A stretch of DNA of 64,000 nt from Acholoe squamosa (Eukaryota; Annelida; Polychaeta; Phyllodocida; Polynoidae): positions 22,336,061 through 22,400,060 of the forward strand of contig OX439050.1 of the NCBI GenBank assembly GCA_949317995.1, given 5' to 3'. Below the pieces are notes generated by a model. It ran no database searches, was not told the origin of the DNA, and saw only the letters and a list, made by a program, of their open reading frames with translations. The position numbers and the translations under genes were made by a program. Each line of letters begins with the position of its first letter. Position 1 is the stretch's first letter. This document shows positions 23,301 to 35,576 of the stretch, one piece after another.

Positions 23301-23629
23301 GGGAGTGATCATTTTTTAACAACGGGGGGGGGGGGGGGGGGGCGGTGGGTTTGAGGGGGGGTCAGAATTTTTTCAACCCCTTGACCGGGGGGGTCAGAAT
23401 TTTTTCAATACCTCTGATGGGGGGGGTCAAAATAATTTCACCTGTTTTCAGTGGAAAACCCTGCGCGTTACTATAGGCTAGAAGGGGACATTCACGCGCG
23501 ATTTTTGTCCCTTATAGGGGGGGGGTCAAAAAACTTTTACCCCCTCGAGAGGGGGGGTCAAAATTTTTTTCGCGCGTCTGCGCGCAAACCCACCAGCCCC
23601 CCCCCTATTGTTAAAAAATGATCACTCCT
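23301..23629. mobile_element. PIF/Harbinger-like MITE, family B, copy 3
   Basis: It is flanked by TAA (23298-23300 and 23630-23632) and has the GGGAGTGATCATTTTTTAAC terminus with its complement at the right. A 20-base G run at 23323-23342 follows the left terminus, longer than in sister copies and probably unstable. The interior matches the copy at 40.2 kb. Confidence 0.8.
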
Positions 23630-23817
23630 TAAGCAAGACCTGGACATAGAACATTTCTTCATTTCACTACCGCTGTACCAAGATGTTTTCTTGAAGCCAG
23701 TGCTTATAGAGACCATTATGGTATGTCCACATACCAGGGTGACAGGACCAGATGGTGGATCACCACCCATCTACTGTGTCACTGTCACACATAACCTGTC
23801 ACCATCCACCCCACCTG

Positions 23818-23831
23818 GTTACCATAGTAAC
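23818..23831. promoter_or_regulatory. X-box-like palindrome
   Basis: GTTACCATAGTAAC is a 14-bp inverted repeat of the RFX X-box type. Two more lie at 24052-24065 (GTTTCCATGGTTAC) and 24136-24149 (GTTGTCATGGCAAC), making a cluster of three in about 330 bp. Confidence 0.35.
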
Positions 23832-24276
23832 ATGCCCTACCCCATCACCCACCTCACCCATTGACAGGTGAACACACATGACCCTGTTATCATGAAATAA
23901 CTGCGTCATTGTGAAATATTTATGGGATTATACCCTATGGATATTGGTAGTAGGGCGTATCGTGTCGGTCTCTATATGGCCGCAGTAAGCAATGGCGGCC
24001 ACACCCTAGTGGGGCCCTCCGGAGGCTTTCTGTTGTCCGACTGTGACGTGGGTTTCCATGGTTACCAGCATGATCAATAAGCACTAAATACACACCAGGG
24101 TATGATGACTGTGTAGCCTGCACAGACAGACCCTCGTTGTCATGGCAACGCCCCATTAAGCAGCAAAGGGTTAGTTAGTTAGAACATAGTGTCCATTTGT
24201 ACATGAGGCTTGAAGGCAGTCATGGCCAGTATACCTAAAAGACACTTCCCATCCTTTTGGGGTTTGGGCACTCTCC

Positions 24277-24380
24277 AATGATTGGCATGATGGAGTAGAG
24301 TTGCCAGCACTGCATTGTCGCATCATGGTGACTGATGCGCATACACCTGGATGTACCGTGCACCTCTAAAAGGGTTAATG
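24277..24380. repeat. palindromic TGATGCACCAATGCAG family, partial locus
   Basis: GGCATGATGG...GCCAGCACTGCATTG and GCATCATGG match the family core, followed by the terminal-type block AAAAGGGTTAATG. The left arm is degraded. Confidence 0.5.
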
Positions 24381-24567
24381 TACCCAACCAGTGTAACCGA
24401 GATTTTTCCTACGACTAGAAGATCAATTCTGCTTCTGAGGAAACAAAAAATCCAACATGGCCGCCAAATAAATGCCTTTCATTGCGATGACAAAAGGGCT
24501 GGTGAGATGAAATGGATTGATATGGGGAAGCAATGAATATAGTGGTTATGTTTGTGTCGTGGTGATA

Positions 24568-24634
24568 CCCAGTGAGCACAGAATGTTGAATCAACGTTGA
24601 TCAATGTTGTTTCAACGTTCTGTGCCCATTGGGG
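24568..24634. mobile_element. CAACGTTGA palindromic MITE, single unit
   Basis: The arms CCCAGTGAGCACAGAATGTT and the complement of AACGTTCTGTGCCCATTGGG enclose alternating CAACGTTGA/TCAACGTT motifs over 67 bp. This is a short foldback element of a type widespread in animal genomes. It recurs as a double unit at 26.2 kb. Confidence 0.65.
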
Positions 24635-24639
24635 TCAAT

Positions 24640-25634
24640 CTAAAATATGTACAAATGTATAAACTGGATTATCGAGATTTCTCTCCGCCTATCAGTGTGG
24701 ATCAGTATTGTAAGATCCATCACAATACTAGCTTTCTTTTTGTTAAAATCCCATAAAGCATTTAACCATGGAGGTTGTATTAAGGGGAGGAAGCCCACTG
24801 AGCACAAAAGTCAGTTCACACACATAAATCATTGTTAAATGTTTAGTATCTATAGGTTATTCCTTTTTTTATGGCCTATAAAATAGGCATTTATTGTAAC
24901 TGCACATGGCGATCCTACTGCAGTTGAACGCAGGATTTACTTTGAGTTTTATATTTATATGAACTTGAATTGACCTTGGTGGTGGCTAGTGATGGCCTTG
25001 TAGCGTGACCGGCACCCGTCCTTCATAGACATGGTCACGTGGTCACGCCAACTGTCCCCCTACACCTTCATGTGACCCCAGTGACACTGATGGCCTTAGA
25101 CCCCCCCCCCCCAACCCACTAGAAAACAACTTCACCCCCCCCCCCCCAATACACAATAGCTTTAATGCTGTTGAAAATGTATTTGAAAACAGCTTTCTAC
25201 ATGTAGACATTTTACAGAGTACTTTTTATTCTTGACCAATTACTTTGAATTGCAGTATAAAAGGCTGCCCTAACACAGGGATCTTAAAACCATGTTGTGG
25301 AAGGTTCTTTGTGACTGAATCCCACTAAAATATACTGTATATCCTGTCCCCGGGATTCAGTCTCTCTTGCCCTTAAGCAGTTGCCACCAATAGATTTCTC
25401 AGAATCGCTGATCCATCATCCAATACAAGCTGTGACATTGAGAACTACTCTCGGTAAACCAGCTTCTCTGAGTTTGATTTTCGTACATTAAGACTAGAAT
25501 AAAGGAAAAATGGTGAAAATATAGATATGACAATCATCCAAGTACTTTTGTGAAAATGGCAGCACGACTGGCATTGCTGTAAATTATTATTTCAATGATC
25601 AGTTTACCAAGTTATTAACATGTCTCCCATACAT
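24640..25634. other. no gene recognised; poly-C tracts
   Basis: Two C homopolymers at about 25102-25114 and 25136-25148; otherwise short frames only. CCCACTGAGCACAAAAG at 24797 may be a degraded end of the CAACGTTGA element. Confidence 0.4.
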
Positions 25635-25649
25635 TCCAATGATGACAGG

Positions 25650-25824
25650 GGTTCCCTACCCCACTTAAAAGGGTCTATATCTCTTCTTTCCTATCCCCTC
25701 GGGATGTGTGTGGTGCACATATGCGCGGGCACTGACACATTCCTCTGTGAATTTGTAATGTAGTTCTCACCATGAATATGACCTTAGCTGTCGAAATGGC
25801 GTTGAACATCTATTACTCACTCAC
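25650..25824 (+). mobile_element. SINE-like element, copy 2, complete with 15-bp target duplication
   Basis: It is bounded by exact direct repeats TCCAATGATGACAGG at 25635-25649 and 25825-25839. The body contains CCCACTTAAAAGGGTCTA, GTGTGTGGTGCACATATG, GAATATGACCTTAGCTGT and the terminal CATCTATTACTCACTCAC. The 15-bp duplication and simple-sequence tail indicate target-primed reverse transcription. No tRNA-like A and B boxes could be recognised at the head. Confidence 0.85.
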
Positions 25825-26157
25825 TCCAATGATGACAGGAAGCTATTGGATTTTGCCACATTTCAAATGGGAGCTCATGATCCACAAGCAACCTGTCACC
25901 AAAAGTAGGGAAAGAATTTAAGCTGAATCAGCTATTTATCTGTATCATGTTATGTGTTTCACCACCCCTGATGAGTGGTTCAAATAAAACCTCGTTTCTC
26001 GGTGGATCTGGTATCAGGGGTATGCTGTGGTAGCCCCTTGAGTGCTGGCTTGCATTAATACACTGTGTCATTGTAGGCTAGCTAACATTGGATTTAGCCC
26101 TGCTAAGTTACCCACAGGAATTAATACAGCATGCTTATCCTATGTATGGGGCTTGCA

Positions 26158-26303
26158 CCCAGTTGGCACAGAACATTGGATCAGCATTGAAATAACATTG
26201 ATAAACGTTACTCACTGGGCACAGAACATTGAAACAAAGTTGAGATAACGTCGATCAACAGTTGTCAACGTTATTTTAATGTTGATTCAACGTTTTTTGC
26301 CCA
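26158..26303. mobile_element. CAACGTTGA palindromic MITE, double unit
   Basis: Two head-to-tail units, each opening with CCCAGTTGGCACAGAACATT or CACTGGGCACAGAACATT, and a right end ATTCAACGTTTTTTGCCCAC. Internal arms alternate GTTGA and TCAAC motifs. The arrangement suggests tandem amplification of the element seen at 24.6 kb. Confidence 0.6.
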
Positions 26304-27307
26304 CAACACTCCTGCAAGCTCGGCTTAACACACCAAAACTTTATGGTGCATCATTATGACAAATAACCATGAATATGGAGCCATCATAATGTAGCCTTTA
26401 AAGGGCTCCAAGTAGGCAGCATTCACCATAGATTACCAGATTGACCCAGCCTCTCTTTATGCACTGTTGCTTTCACGTGTAACTAGGCAATGCCGCCATC
26501 ACATCAATAACCCACCTAAATATTGAGAGACGAAAACAAAAAAATAAAAATAAAAATAAAGTCTGCCCCGTGAAGCGTTTGGTTTGCTGCTTGTTTGAGG
26601 TCGTCCCACTGGTTGCTAAGAGCAACGGCAAGTCCCGGGTGAGCAAATCCATGTAACGACATCTCTGATTGGCGAAGTGCCAACTGGACGCCCCCCCCCC
26701 TACCCCCAAACCAAGGTAAAGCGGCACCTGCATTGGTGGGTTACTCTGACCATCTTCAGGGACTTGTACCGATATTGTGATGCTTCCTCGAATTATGAGT
26801 TTGTCTTGGGGCAACTCAATGCTGAAAGATCTTTGGTCCATATTTTCAGATGTTTCATTTCAAATGTTCGTTCCTCTGTATCTGTTTCATTTATTTCGTT
26901 TCTTTTACTGATTTCCGTGAATCAACAAGTTTATTTTGGGTCGACAGACTGTTGAGTGATTGATTGATCCACTAACAGCTGTGACAAATGCAAATATGCA
27001 TCTGGTCCATGGGGATCATTCAATGCCATATTTATGATGTATTTGCAAGGTTTTAACGACCCATGCACTATTCATGTGAAAGCAGAGAGAGAGAGAGACG
27101 GAGAGAACAAAGATCAAGATTATATATATCTAATGGTCAGCCTTACTAAAACCAAAGATAAATCACTCTAATGTAGAAAGATAATAGCAATAATTAACTC
27201 ACTTTCTGAAATGCATTTACCTCCATGACAATTGAGCCACCAAGTGATGGTAAATATAACAATTAGGATAAGCAGATGTCATTTTCTCAAAATGTTGCCG
27301 CCATTTT
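26304..27307. other. no gene recognised
   Basis: 26335-26415 carries weak matches to the palindromic GCATCAT family ending CCTTTAAAGGGCT. The 122-codon reverse frame at 26473-26841 has no recognisable domain. GTTGCTAAGAGCAAC at 26612-26626 is X-box-like. A short (GA)n tract is at about 27086. Confidence 0.4.
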
Positions 27308-27321
27308 CTAGGAGAGCAGAC

Positions 27322-27501
27322 AGGGCTTCCCTATCCCACTTAAAAGGGTCTTTATCTCATCTTTCCTATCCCCTCAGATGTGTGTGGTGCACATATGTGG
27401 GCACCGACACATTCCTCTGTGAAATTGTGTAATGTAGTTTTCGTCATGAATATGACATTAGCTGTCGAAATGGCATTAAACATCTATTACTCACTCACTC
27501 A
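27322..27501 (+). mobile_element. SINE-like element, copy 3, with 14-bp target duplication
   Basis: It is bounded by exact direct repeats CTAGGAGAGCAGAC at 27308-27321 and 27502-27515. The body and tail match the copy at 25.7 kb nearly throughout, with a few base changes such as CGTCATGAATATGACATTAG. It is one of the two cleanest full-length members. Confidence 0.85.
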
Positions 27502-27515
27502 CTAGGAGAGCAGAC

Positions 27516-28837
27516 GACAATTGAGAATGAAACATTTTCTTCGTAGCGGGATTAATCCGCTAAGTCCTCATAATCCTCTGATCAAAGTGGCGGCAAAACG
27601 GCTTGGGGGCAGAAGGGATGGGAGCTGAGATGAGGGGAAGGGGGTTGGAGTGGGAGTCGGTTGTTGGGATGAAGGAGTAAAGGATGGTAGAAGGGGGTTG
27701 GTATCAGTCCTAGCGTTAAAGGCCCTCTAGGCCGGGGAAGACAGTCCTGCATATGTCACACGATTTCGGCCAATCAGAAGGCGAGGATGCAGTGACTGCG
27801 GGGCATCCGGAAATCGATCCATCTTGTCATGCCCACAGACGTCGGATAATGACAGGCGCCACCTATCGCCAATTTTGTGGAATATTTACTCATTATCCAG
27901 GTTTATTGGTGATTGTGGTAAAACAGGGCGGTGTATTCAATAGATTAGACCGTGCGTGGGATGAGCATCGCTCTATTCATGGCTGTTAAATGGTCTGTAC
28001 CACAGCAGTAGTATAAGGCTTAATCTAGCGGACTGTATTGGCTGATGATTCCTGTCTAGTACTGTGTATATTAAATGAATTCCGTGCTAGGTAGCAGTAA
28101 TGTAGAATTATAACATAATTATCCTCCCAATTCCCTTGAGCATCATATAATGGACCACTAAAATAGACGTGGTGACATGGTAATTTCATAATAAAAGTCG
28201 ACTTGTGATATGAGCCTTAGTGACATGTGGCCACAATTCAGTGGCAGGACATAGGTGCTTTCTCATAGATTTGACATGGGACCTGATAGGTCTCAGAGGT
28301 GACAAGGGACTTCCTGTGACATGAGCATTTCTTAAACTCAACAAGTAACATGGGGGACCCCCACCCATGGCCCCAATATATCTATCAAAGGAGCAGTGAT
28401 ATTGAAGTTATAGAATTCCTACCTTCCTCTACCCACACAGACTGTGCTTTATAGACCTAGGCAGTGATTGACAGAATATTGTAAGACACCCCAACACACA
28501 CACACACCACCACCATCACAGAAAGCAGTCAGAACCAAAGAGAGGGAAGGAAATCCATACGACAAGCAAACTTCACTTACTGAAAGCATGGCGGCTGATG
28601 CCAGCCAGCAATGTTTGTCCCCACCCCTCTCCTTTATGCCTTGCCAGGTCATGGCCGTTGCCATAGCAAGGATGGAGTCACCCAATGGTCTGTTATGCTT
28701 GCAGACGTAGGATGATGAGGCAGTCATGATGTAGATTTTTCAATATAGATTATTTAAATATTATTTAATTGCCCAGCTTATTAAATTTGATATCCATAAT
28801 ACATTCAGATATAAGGTGTCCAAATTGATAGTCAGGA
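27516..28837. other. no gene recognised
   Basis: Mixed non-coding DNA. GTTGCCATAGCAAG at 28657-28670 is X-box-like and AGCATGGCGGCTG near 28586 is YY1-like. Confidence 0.4.
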
Positions 28838-28960
28838 AGATGCATAAATGCAGCACTGATGAGCGAGTAGTTGGACAGTGTCGCATTCCGCATTCGCGCA
28901 TCATACCATAAAGGGATATAGCGCACTGAGCTATGATGCTGCCCTTGGAGGGTACAAGAG
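28838..28960. repeat. palindromic GCATCAT family, degraded locus
   Basis: GATGCATAAATGCAGCACTGATGAGCGAGTAG matches one arm and GCATTCGCGCATCAT the other, with CTATGATGCTGCCCTTGG at the end. The palindrome is largely lost. Confidence 0.4.
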
Positions 28961-31814
28961 CCTGATTGCCATGGTGACCGTGGCTTTAAAAGGGGTTGTT
29001 TGGGTTGAGATGAAAGAGAATTATAAATAAGATGGCTGCTTGGAGGTGTTTTTGTTGGGTGGCTCGCACCGAGTGCTGTCTTCGCTCTACCAACATAATA
29101 TATTTATCCTTCTTCGATAGAAAGCAAGTCACACACACCACCAAGATGGCATTTTTCTCCAAGTGCATCTTTTCAGTCTCCCTCATACTAATTGATATTA
29201 CCCGAAAAGGATGGCCTGGAAGTTGGCTTCACTGGTGTCTTTGTAGTGACTGTGGCAGTACAGTCTCTTGCCTGGGACCACATACAGTGCAATACACTAT
29301 AAAGTTGTCTTCCTTGTATACCTCATTCCTAGTAATTATGGATCTTCTTGGAAACCTGCAGGAAACCTGGTCTTTCCATTGGTAGGCCTGTGAGGCATTT
29401 CCTGTTAGTGTCAGACTACCTCTCCCTAAGGTCTATACAATTAAAGATGTTCCTAAGCCATTGCCTCTGGACACTATAGCTTCTAATGATGACTGCACTT
29501 CTAGCTTTCCTGATAAAAATTATATTTTAACCAGGATTTTATCAAATCAATAAGATAGCTTTTAGTCCCTCATGGTTATATGTTAGGGTTAAATGTGGTC
29601 AAGGCTTCTGATATATAGAGGTTGGGCAGCACTGCCAGAAATCTTCAAAGACTTACTTATCGATTGTCACCATGGTAACACAGGTAAAATACTCAGCACT
29701 GGCCAATAGGCAAGCTCCTTGCATCGATTGCTGCAACACCAACCAATCAGAACAAGGCTTTGATAAATGACATCGGCTGAGCTTTATTCTAAAATACCAT
29801 CTGATTTATCTTGCTTTTGCCTCAGTGATCTCAGAAAGGTGTTATCTGAGAGAATCAAATTTGGCTCTTTGCCAACTGTCATGGCGGCCTGTCTTGATGT
29901 ACCACTGATGGAGAAGTGCACATTAGTATCCTGTCAGCATAACACAAATGGTGTATTCATGTCGGCAAGGGAGGCGCAACGCAACTCGATTGATTATTAA
30001 TGGTCGATCCAGACCCTCAACCCAAGCTTAAAGCCAGCACCATTAAAACCATCTACGGTCTATATTGAATGGATAGGCAATGTGCAGTCTAATCTATTGT
30101 CGCATTAATGGTCTCAGCAAAATGCAAGTAGAAACATGCCATAAATGGTTTTCAGCCCGTACTGTCAACATACACAGAGAGAAGAACACTGATCGCTTTG
30201 ACGCATACTGCATAGGTCACAATTTGTCTCCCACATGACATGTATGAAGGCATGTCGAATGAGGTTGCTGCTCTCATATTTGGTTCGTCAACTCCACTTG
30301 ACATGCCTAATGAAGACACATCACATATTTCTGATCCATTCACCTGAGTGCTAGGTAATACTGTGAGACAATTATGTAAGGGTCAAGAGCAGTCAATAGC
30401 TATGTACCAAAGGTTCAATCAAGGCAGGCCTATAATAGAAGGCAGGGGATATCATAGTCCCACAGGCCTGCAACACTAAGGCACTTTTTCCTATCTACTT
30501 GATGGAGGACCTCTATGCAGTCCATAAGACAAGGGCATGGAGGTGCATATGGCAATGCCATATGTCTCCCTGTACTGTAGATACTGAGATTGTAGATTGT
30601 GGGTTAGAATACAGTCCTTTGGTATTTTCACTGACCCACACATAAGGTGTCTAATCTCTCCAGTTGAAGTATTCAGGATGGTGGATGTCTATTTTGATAT
30701 TCAATAACAAATGCAAATTTAACAATGAAATAGAATTCACTACATGTACTATTCATTGATATTATTTACAGACCTTAGTGATCTATTCTTCATGAAAACA
30801 AAATGACACAGATACATCAAATGTCTCAAGTGTTGGTACTACCTCTTGGTAGTGATTAATCCTGGTACCAAAATGGTTGTTTGCCCCATCTAGTGGAATA
30901 TCCTAGACCAGTTATGTATGTCAAACCATCACATGTCAAGTGCCTTCGACATGGCCATGACCCTAGTCAACTCACAGATGATGTGGCATTTTAAGACATG
31001 TCAGATCATATGAGGATTACTGTGTGCTACAGTTGTCATGGTGACATATATGTGCACATGTCCCAATGATGTGTGCTCTCTGTGTCAAATCAAGTTGACA
31101 TGGGTATACATGTCACTTTGTCAGGAAGATTTAAATTAATTAGGACTTCTTTCTGAATATTGGGAGATATTGAGAATTATAGTTACTGAAAATTCACCAG
31201 ATAAGTATTTAAATCTTTGTTAACAAATAGAATCACCAACAACCAGAAACAGATACAAGCCTCCCTATAAAAATAGGCATAAGGGTCAGGTCATGGTTAT
31301 GGGCATGAGAAAAAAATGTGCCTAGAGTTGTTGAGGTCAATTTCCCCTTCCATACCCTGAGTGCCATACCGGTGGTAATTAACTTGGCACAAACAAGGCA
31401 CATGGGTGTAGAATAATAATACCACCTCAGGGGATAATTCCACTAGGAAGGGGGTGATTTAGACCCTGTACTCTTAGAACAAAGTCAAGTCAACCCAAGC
31501 CATGTGCACCTAACTCTATAGCTTATTAAAGAGGAGAGGTGGGGGGGAGGGTTACTACATGGTTTGTTTTGGGTGTTGTTGAGGTTGAGCTTTGTCCCTT
31601 AGTAACAACTGTATGGAGTTGTGCCATGTTTGCCAAATAACCACCCCCCACCTCCATCCTCCCCCTCCCTCTCAGTATAATTGATTCTACATCATGCATT
31701 TTCTTTTTATATTGCTCCATTTATTTCTATATAATTGCTGTATATTATTACCACCTCCATCCGTTTCTCTAATTGAACTGTAGTACATCATGGCCCTTTG
31801 ATACACTAATATAG
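28961..31814. other. no gene recognised; several regulatory-type motifs
   Basis: AAGATGGCTGC at about 29031, GTCACCATGGTAAC at 29666-29679 and GTTGTCATGGTGAC at 31032-31045 are the supportable items. Frames are short and without family resemblance. Confidence 0.4.
30883..30896 (-). promoter_or_regulatory. CTCF-like motif
   Basis: The reverse complement CCACTAGATGGGGC resembles the CTCF core with one unusual base. Match only. Confidence 0.2.
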
Positions 31815-32000
31815 ATAGCCCTGGCGAGTAACTCACCAGAGCATCATGCCCCACCTACGGTGTTGATACACCCTAAAGTGGCGGCATGTACACAAATGCA
31901 CTTCTGTCTCACCAGCACTGCATTTTTGCATCATGGTGACAAAGGAACAATGATGAAGCTGATGGCTAATGATCACTCCGACCTTAAAAGTCTTGGAATT
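31815..32000. repeat. palindromic GCATCAT family, partial locus
   Basis: GAGTAACTCACCAGAGCATCATGCC and CACCAGCACTGCATTTTTGC with GCATCATGGTGAC preserve two right-hand arms, followed by CCTTAAAAGTC. The spacing differs from the complete loci, implying rearrangement. Confidence 0.45.
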
Positions 32001-33194
32001 TCTTCACCCCCCTCCACTTTATTTTACCTGTGTCCACACCCCTCTCCTACTTTAACTCCCCCTACCTTTTACTCCATCACCCTTCACTGTGTTCCTAACA
32101 AGCCCCAGGGAAATATGTGAAAGAGTCCAAGATAAATGGCAAATTACACACCCACTCAACACAGCGAATACACAACAAGCTCCAGCTAAAGCTGACTGGA
32201 AAAATAAACACTACAGGAGGGAGGACTGGGAGAGAAATTAAAAATAAAAAAAAAAAGCTATAAAATGAAAGGCATGAAAGCAACAAAATAGCAGAAAGTT
32301 GGATTGCTCATGGGGTTGGGGATGAGGGAAATATCCTGTTGTTGTTTACTACACACCCAATGCTAGCAACAACAACAACAACAACATAAAAACAAAACCA
32401 GCAACATGTATACATAGTCCTCTGTTTGTGTGTTTGCTACTATAGGATCAGCCAGTTTGTGACGTCACAGACCTTCTACAGACTACACTCTTCCAGTGTG
32501 CACAAGTGTTCAATAAATGGGTCATGTTTGCTGTCTATTGATGGCCATACTTGTACCAGGTGCATGCAGTAGGGGCAGATATCTGTAGCCAGCAAGGACC
32601 TCGATCATACTTAAACCCCACAGATAATAAAGGGATGTGGCACATTCAGATACAATGCCTTCAGTATTCAGGGATGGAAATCCCCAGGGTTTTCCCTGAT
32701 TTCAGGGATTTTCAAGTTACAAAGGGCGAGGCATTCCTCTATAAAACCCATATTTAAGGGGTTCTAATCGAGCATTTCTGTGTTCAGTTACTTTCATCCC
32801 TATGTATTGCGACAATATGGAACTACAATCATTGGGCGTATGGATCAGTATACTGGTTCTGGCAGACTAGTTGGGGAGTGAGTCCAGGAGAATTTGGGGA
32901 ATAGTCTTGGGGGACAAGATGGCTGCCCTCATAGGATTACCCATACCAGTCATGGCTAGCATGTGGATGTGCACTAATCCTGTGGTGGTTACTCACCATG
33001 CCTGCCGGGATGTGAGTTAATCTATTCTACTCATATTATCACACATGTTTAGCCTTAATTAAAAGGTGTTATGCCTCAGCCTTTGCAGCACAGGTGTGGG
33101 CTTCACAGGTGGTCTGCGTGATTTGAATAGGCATTACCTTTTTTCTAGAGCTTTTTTCTCTCATTTTAAAATGGGTATTACATTATAAATCCAA
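32001..33194. other. no gene recognised; possible CAGGGATG foldback remnant
   Basis: CAGGGATGGAAAT at 32669 and TTTCATCCCT at about 32793 could be the ends of a ~135-bp relative of the CAGGGATG element at 51.4 kb. A CRE octamer TGACGTCA lies at about 32460. A short (AAC)n is at about 32367. Confidence 0.35.
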
Positions 33195-33197
33195 TTA

Positions 33198-33576
33198 GGC
33201 CAAAAAAAAGTTTGGTTTCCGGTCACCCGAACTACCTCAGCAAAACAGGGCCGACCTCAGAAATTCTGAAGAAATTTCTCAGAATTTTTTCAGAATTTTT
33301 CATTATTTTTTCATTATTTTTCAGAATCTTTCATATATTTAATATTTTTATCGTTTTGAGATTTCCTTTGCGCCCAAGCAAAGAATCCAAATTTTTACTA
33401 AAGCTTATATGTTTTGGCTGGTATAATAGCTAAAATCGATTATCTGCGATGGTTATCAATTATAAAATCTCAATATTCTAGTCACCATATTGGTCAACAA
33501 AGAAAAAAATAATCCGACCTACCTACCTCAGGTTTTTGAAGCATGTTACCGGAAACTTACGATATTTTTTTTGGCC
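33198..33576. mobile_element. PIF/Harbinger-like MITE, family A, copy 3
   Basis: It is flanked by TTA (33195-33197 and 33577-33579), with termini GGCCAAAAAAAA and TTTTTTTTGGCC. It carries TTTCCGGTCACCCGA on the left, the interior AAATTCTGAAGAAATTTCTC and the right-hand CATGTTACCGGAAAC. It is intermediate in length (379 bp) and closest to the 2.5-kb copy. Confidence 0.8.
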
Positions 33577-33579
33577 TTA

Positions 33580-35120
33580 CCCAGCAGTTGCCCTGTGACA
33601 GGTTAACAAAAGAGGGGTTGGATTTTTTTTAGGAAAAAGAAAGTAATGGCGTTAATCAATTACTTGCCCAAGTTACCATAAGGTGTTAATGGATAGGCAG
33701 AGGGTCTTGCTTATCAATTATGTATTTTAAAAGAAATCAGTTATGTATTGTAAAGGGGATATAAAATGACCATAAATTAGACACGATTATATTGGACGTG
33801 GGCCAGCATTTATGCATTTGATTGATAAAAAAAAAGTTCAATGGTATACTATAAGTATAGGTTATATAGATCGACACTGAGTCAAGTATTCCTTCTATAG
33901 TTTTATTACCCATGTATAGGCACACAGGTGTACAGGATAAAGGTAAAGATGGACAGTTGGGAGGGGGTTGGGGGAATGGCAGGTGGTGCACTGTTTGCAT
34001 GTTACCACCTTTCTATGTTGTTCTAACCTATTTTTTCTTGTTTCCATGGCCTATTTCTGACACGGGCCGTCTGTGCACCTGTGGGTAGTCTTACCTAAAG
34101 GGGAATATTTGTCTTAAAATGGCATCATTCAGATCACCTGCTTAATGCCTATAGACAGAGCTGCCACTGCTTCTACACCCTCCTCCAAGCCCCACTCCCC
34201 TCTACACTTTGATGAGATTAAGGTTACCATGTATACCGTATTATCATCAATAAGCACCCAGGCATTTGCAGACGTAGCTGCATGATAGCCCTGGTTGCTC
34301 ATACAAAATAGGCACTCAGTCATGAAGACACCTTTTGATACAAAATGCCCTCTCCTCCCAGCCCTTCTACAACTCTGGTGCTATTTCAGAAAGCGTGCTT
34401 AACCCCATTAGTACGGTATTGCCATCATAAGTAGGTGAGATTATGTGGGTGGAGGATCAGGTTGGAGGGGGGGGGTTACCAGTCTACCTGAACTGGGCTG
34501 CCCCTAACCCTCTCTCCCCACCTTAAACATACCATTTTACCTGTCTGCTACATCCTATGCATGTACTTGCCACACCCTGGAGTAACATGTCCTTTGCATG
34601 GAACCAGGTGACATTGAGTTGTCATTGAACTTATATAGACTACATCCCAGACTACACACCAAAAATCTATGCTTCAAATTAATTTGGTATAAGAAAAGAT
34701 AAGGGGAATGAAGGTTTGAACATGTATACATGATATTTTTAGTGTGACCAGAGAATTTACATAAAGCCGGTTATAGATGATATTCCATATGAAATATTCT
34801 AACTGCCAGCTATCAAAAAGATTTAGTGACAGTGGAGAAGCAGGCATTGAAGGATGACTTGATATGTCATTTAAAACCCTATACATCTGGCAGGTCAGTT
34901 GGTAAAGCTTTTGTTAATTCAACAGGGTTGGCAGTTGATTCTAAATACACGTTATCTAATATAGTATCTTATACACTTTCTCTTTCCCCTCATGTCCCTT
35001 CTACCTGTTGTCATGCAAGGTCAGGATGCAGTCCACTAATTTGTGTGCATTGATCTAGTGGCAGATCCTTGTAACAATGGTGTTCGATTTTAATGGGAAG
35101 TTGCTGGCAAGACTGCTCAC
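33580..35120. other. no gene recognised
   Basis: AT-rich non-coding DNA with short unrelated frames. Confidence 0.4.
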
Positions 35121-35268
35121 AGCAGTGTATGGGTGCATCATGCCTGCCCAATTGTCATGAGCCATAAATGCAGTCCTGGGGATTAGGCTTGCAAGGTTAA
35201 TTTGCTTTCAGGCATCATGACAGGTAAAGTAGCTAATGTATTAATGCATCATGCTAAGTTCAAACATT
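35120..35268. repeat. palindromic GCATCAT family, partial locus
   Basis: GGGTGCATCATGCC, GAGCCATAAATGCAGTCCTG and GTATTAATGCATCATGC are arms of the family, interrupted immediately on the right by the SINE-like insertion at 35.3 kb. Confidence 0.45.
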
Positions 35269-35284
35269 TGAAGGGGAATGGGAG

Positions 35285-35561
35285 TGAGTGAGTGAGTAAT
35301 GGTTGTTTAACGCCAAGCCGACAGCTAAGGTCATATTCATGGCGGAAAAAGTACATTAGACATCACGTCACAAAGGAATACATGTGCCTGTGCCCGTGCA
35401 TATGGACACCAGACACATGTAAGAAAGAGGGGACAGGAAAGAGGAGATTCAAGGAACGAATATGTGCCAGTGCCCGCGCATATGGACACCACCCACACTC
35501 AGAGAGGATAGAAAAGCAAGACATAGACCCCTTTAAAGATGGCCTGGGGCTGGGGAGGCCC
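35285..35561 (-). mobile_element. SINE-like element, copy 4, with internal duplication
   Basis: Reverse-strand copy bounded by exact 15-bp repeats GAAGGGGAATGGGAG at 35270-35284 and 35562-35576. Its tail (GAGT)n is at the left and the head GGGCCTCCCCAGCC at the right. The middle module, reading CATATGGACACCA with GTGCCCGTGC or GTGCCCGCGC, occurs twice (about 35375-35415 and 35460-35500), making this copy about 100 bp longer. It is more diverged than the copies at 25.7 and 27.3 kb. Confidence 0.8.
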
Positions 35562-35576
35562 GAAGGGGAATGGGAG

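Noticed and set aside
26473-26841. Reverse 122-codon frame
   Set aside because: No family resemblance and no splice context; length is within chance expectation.
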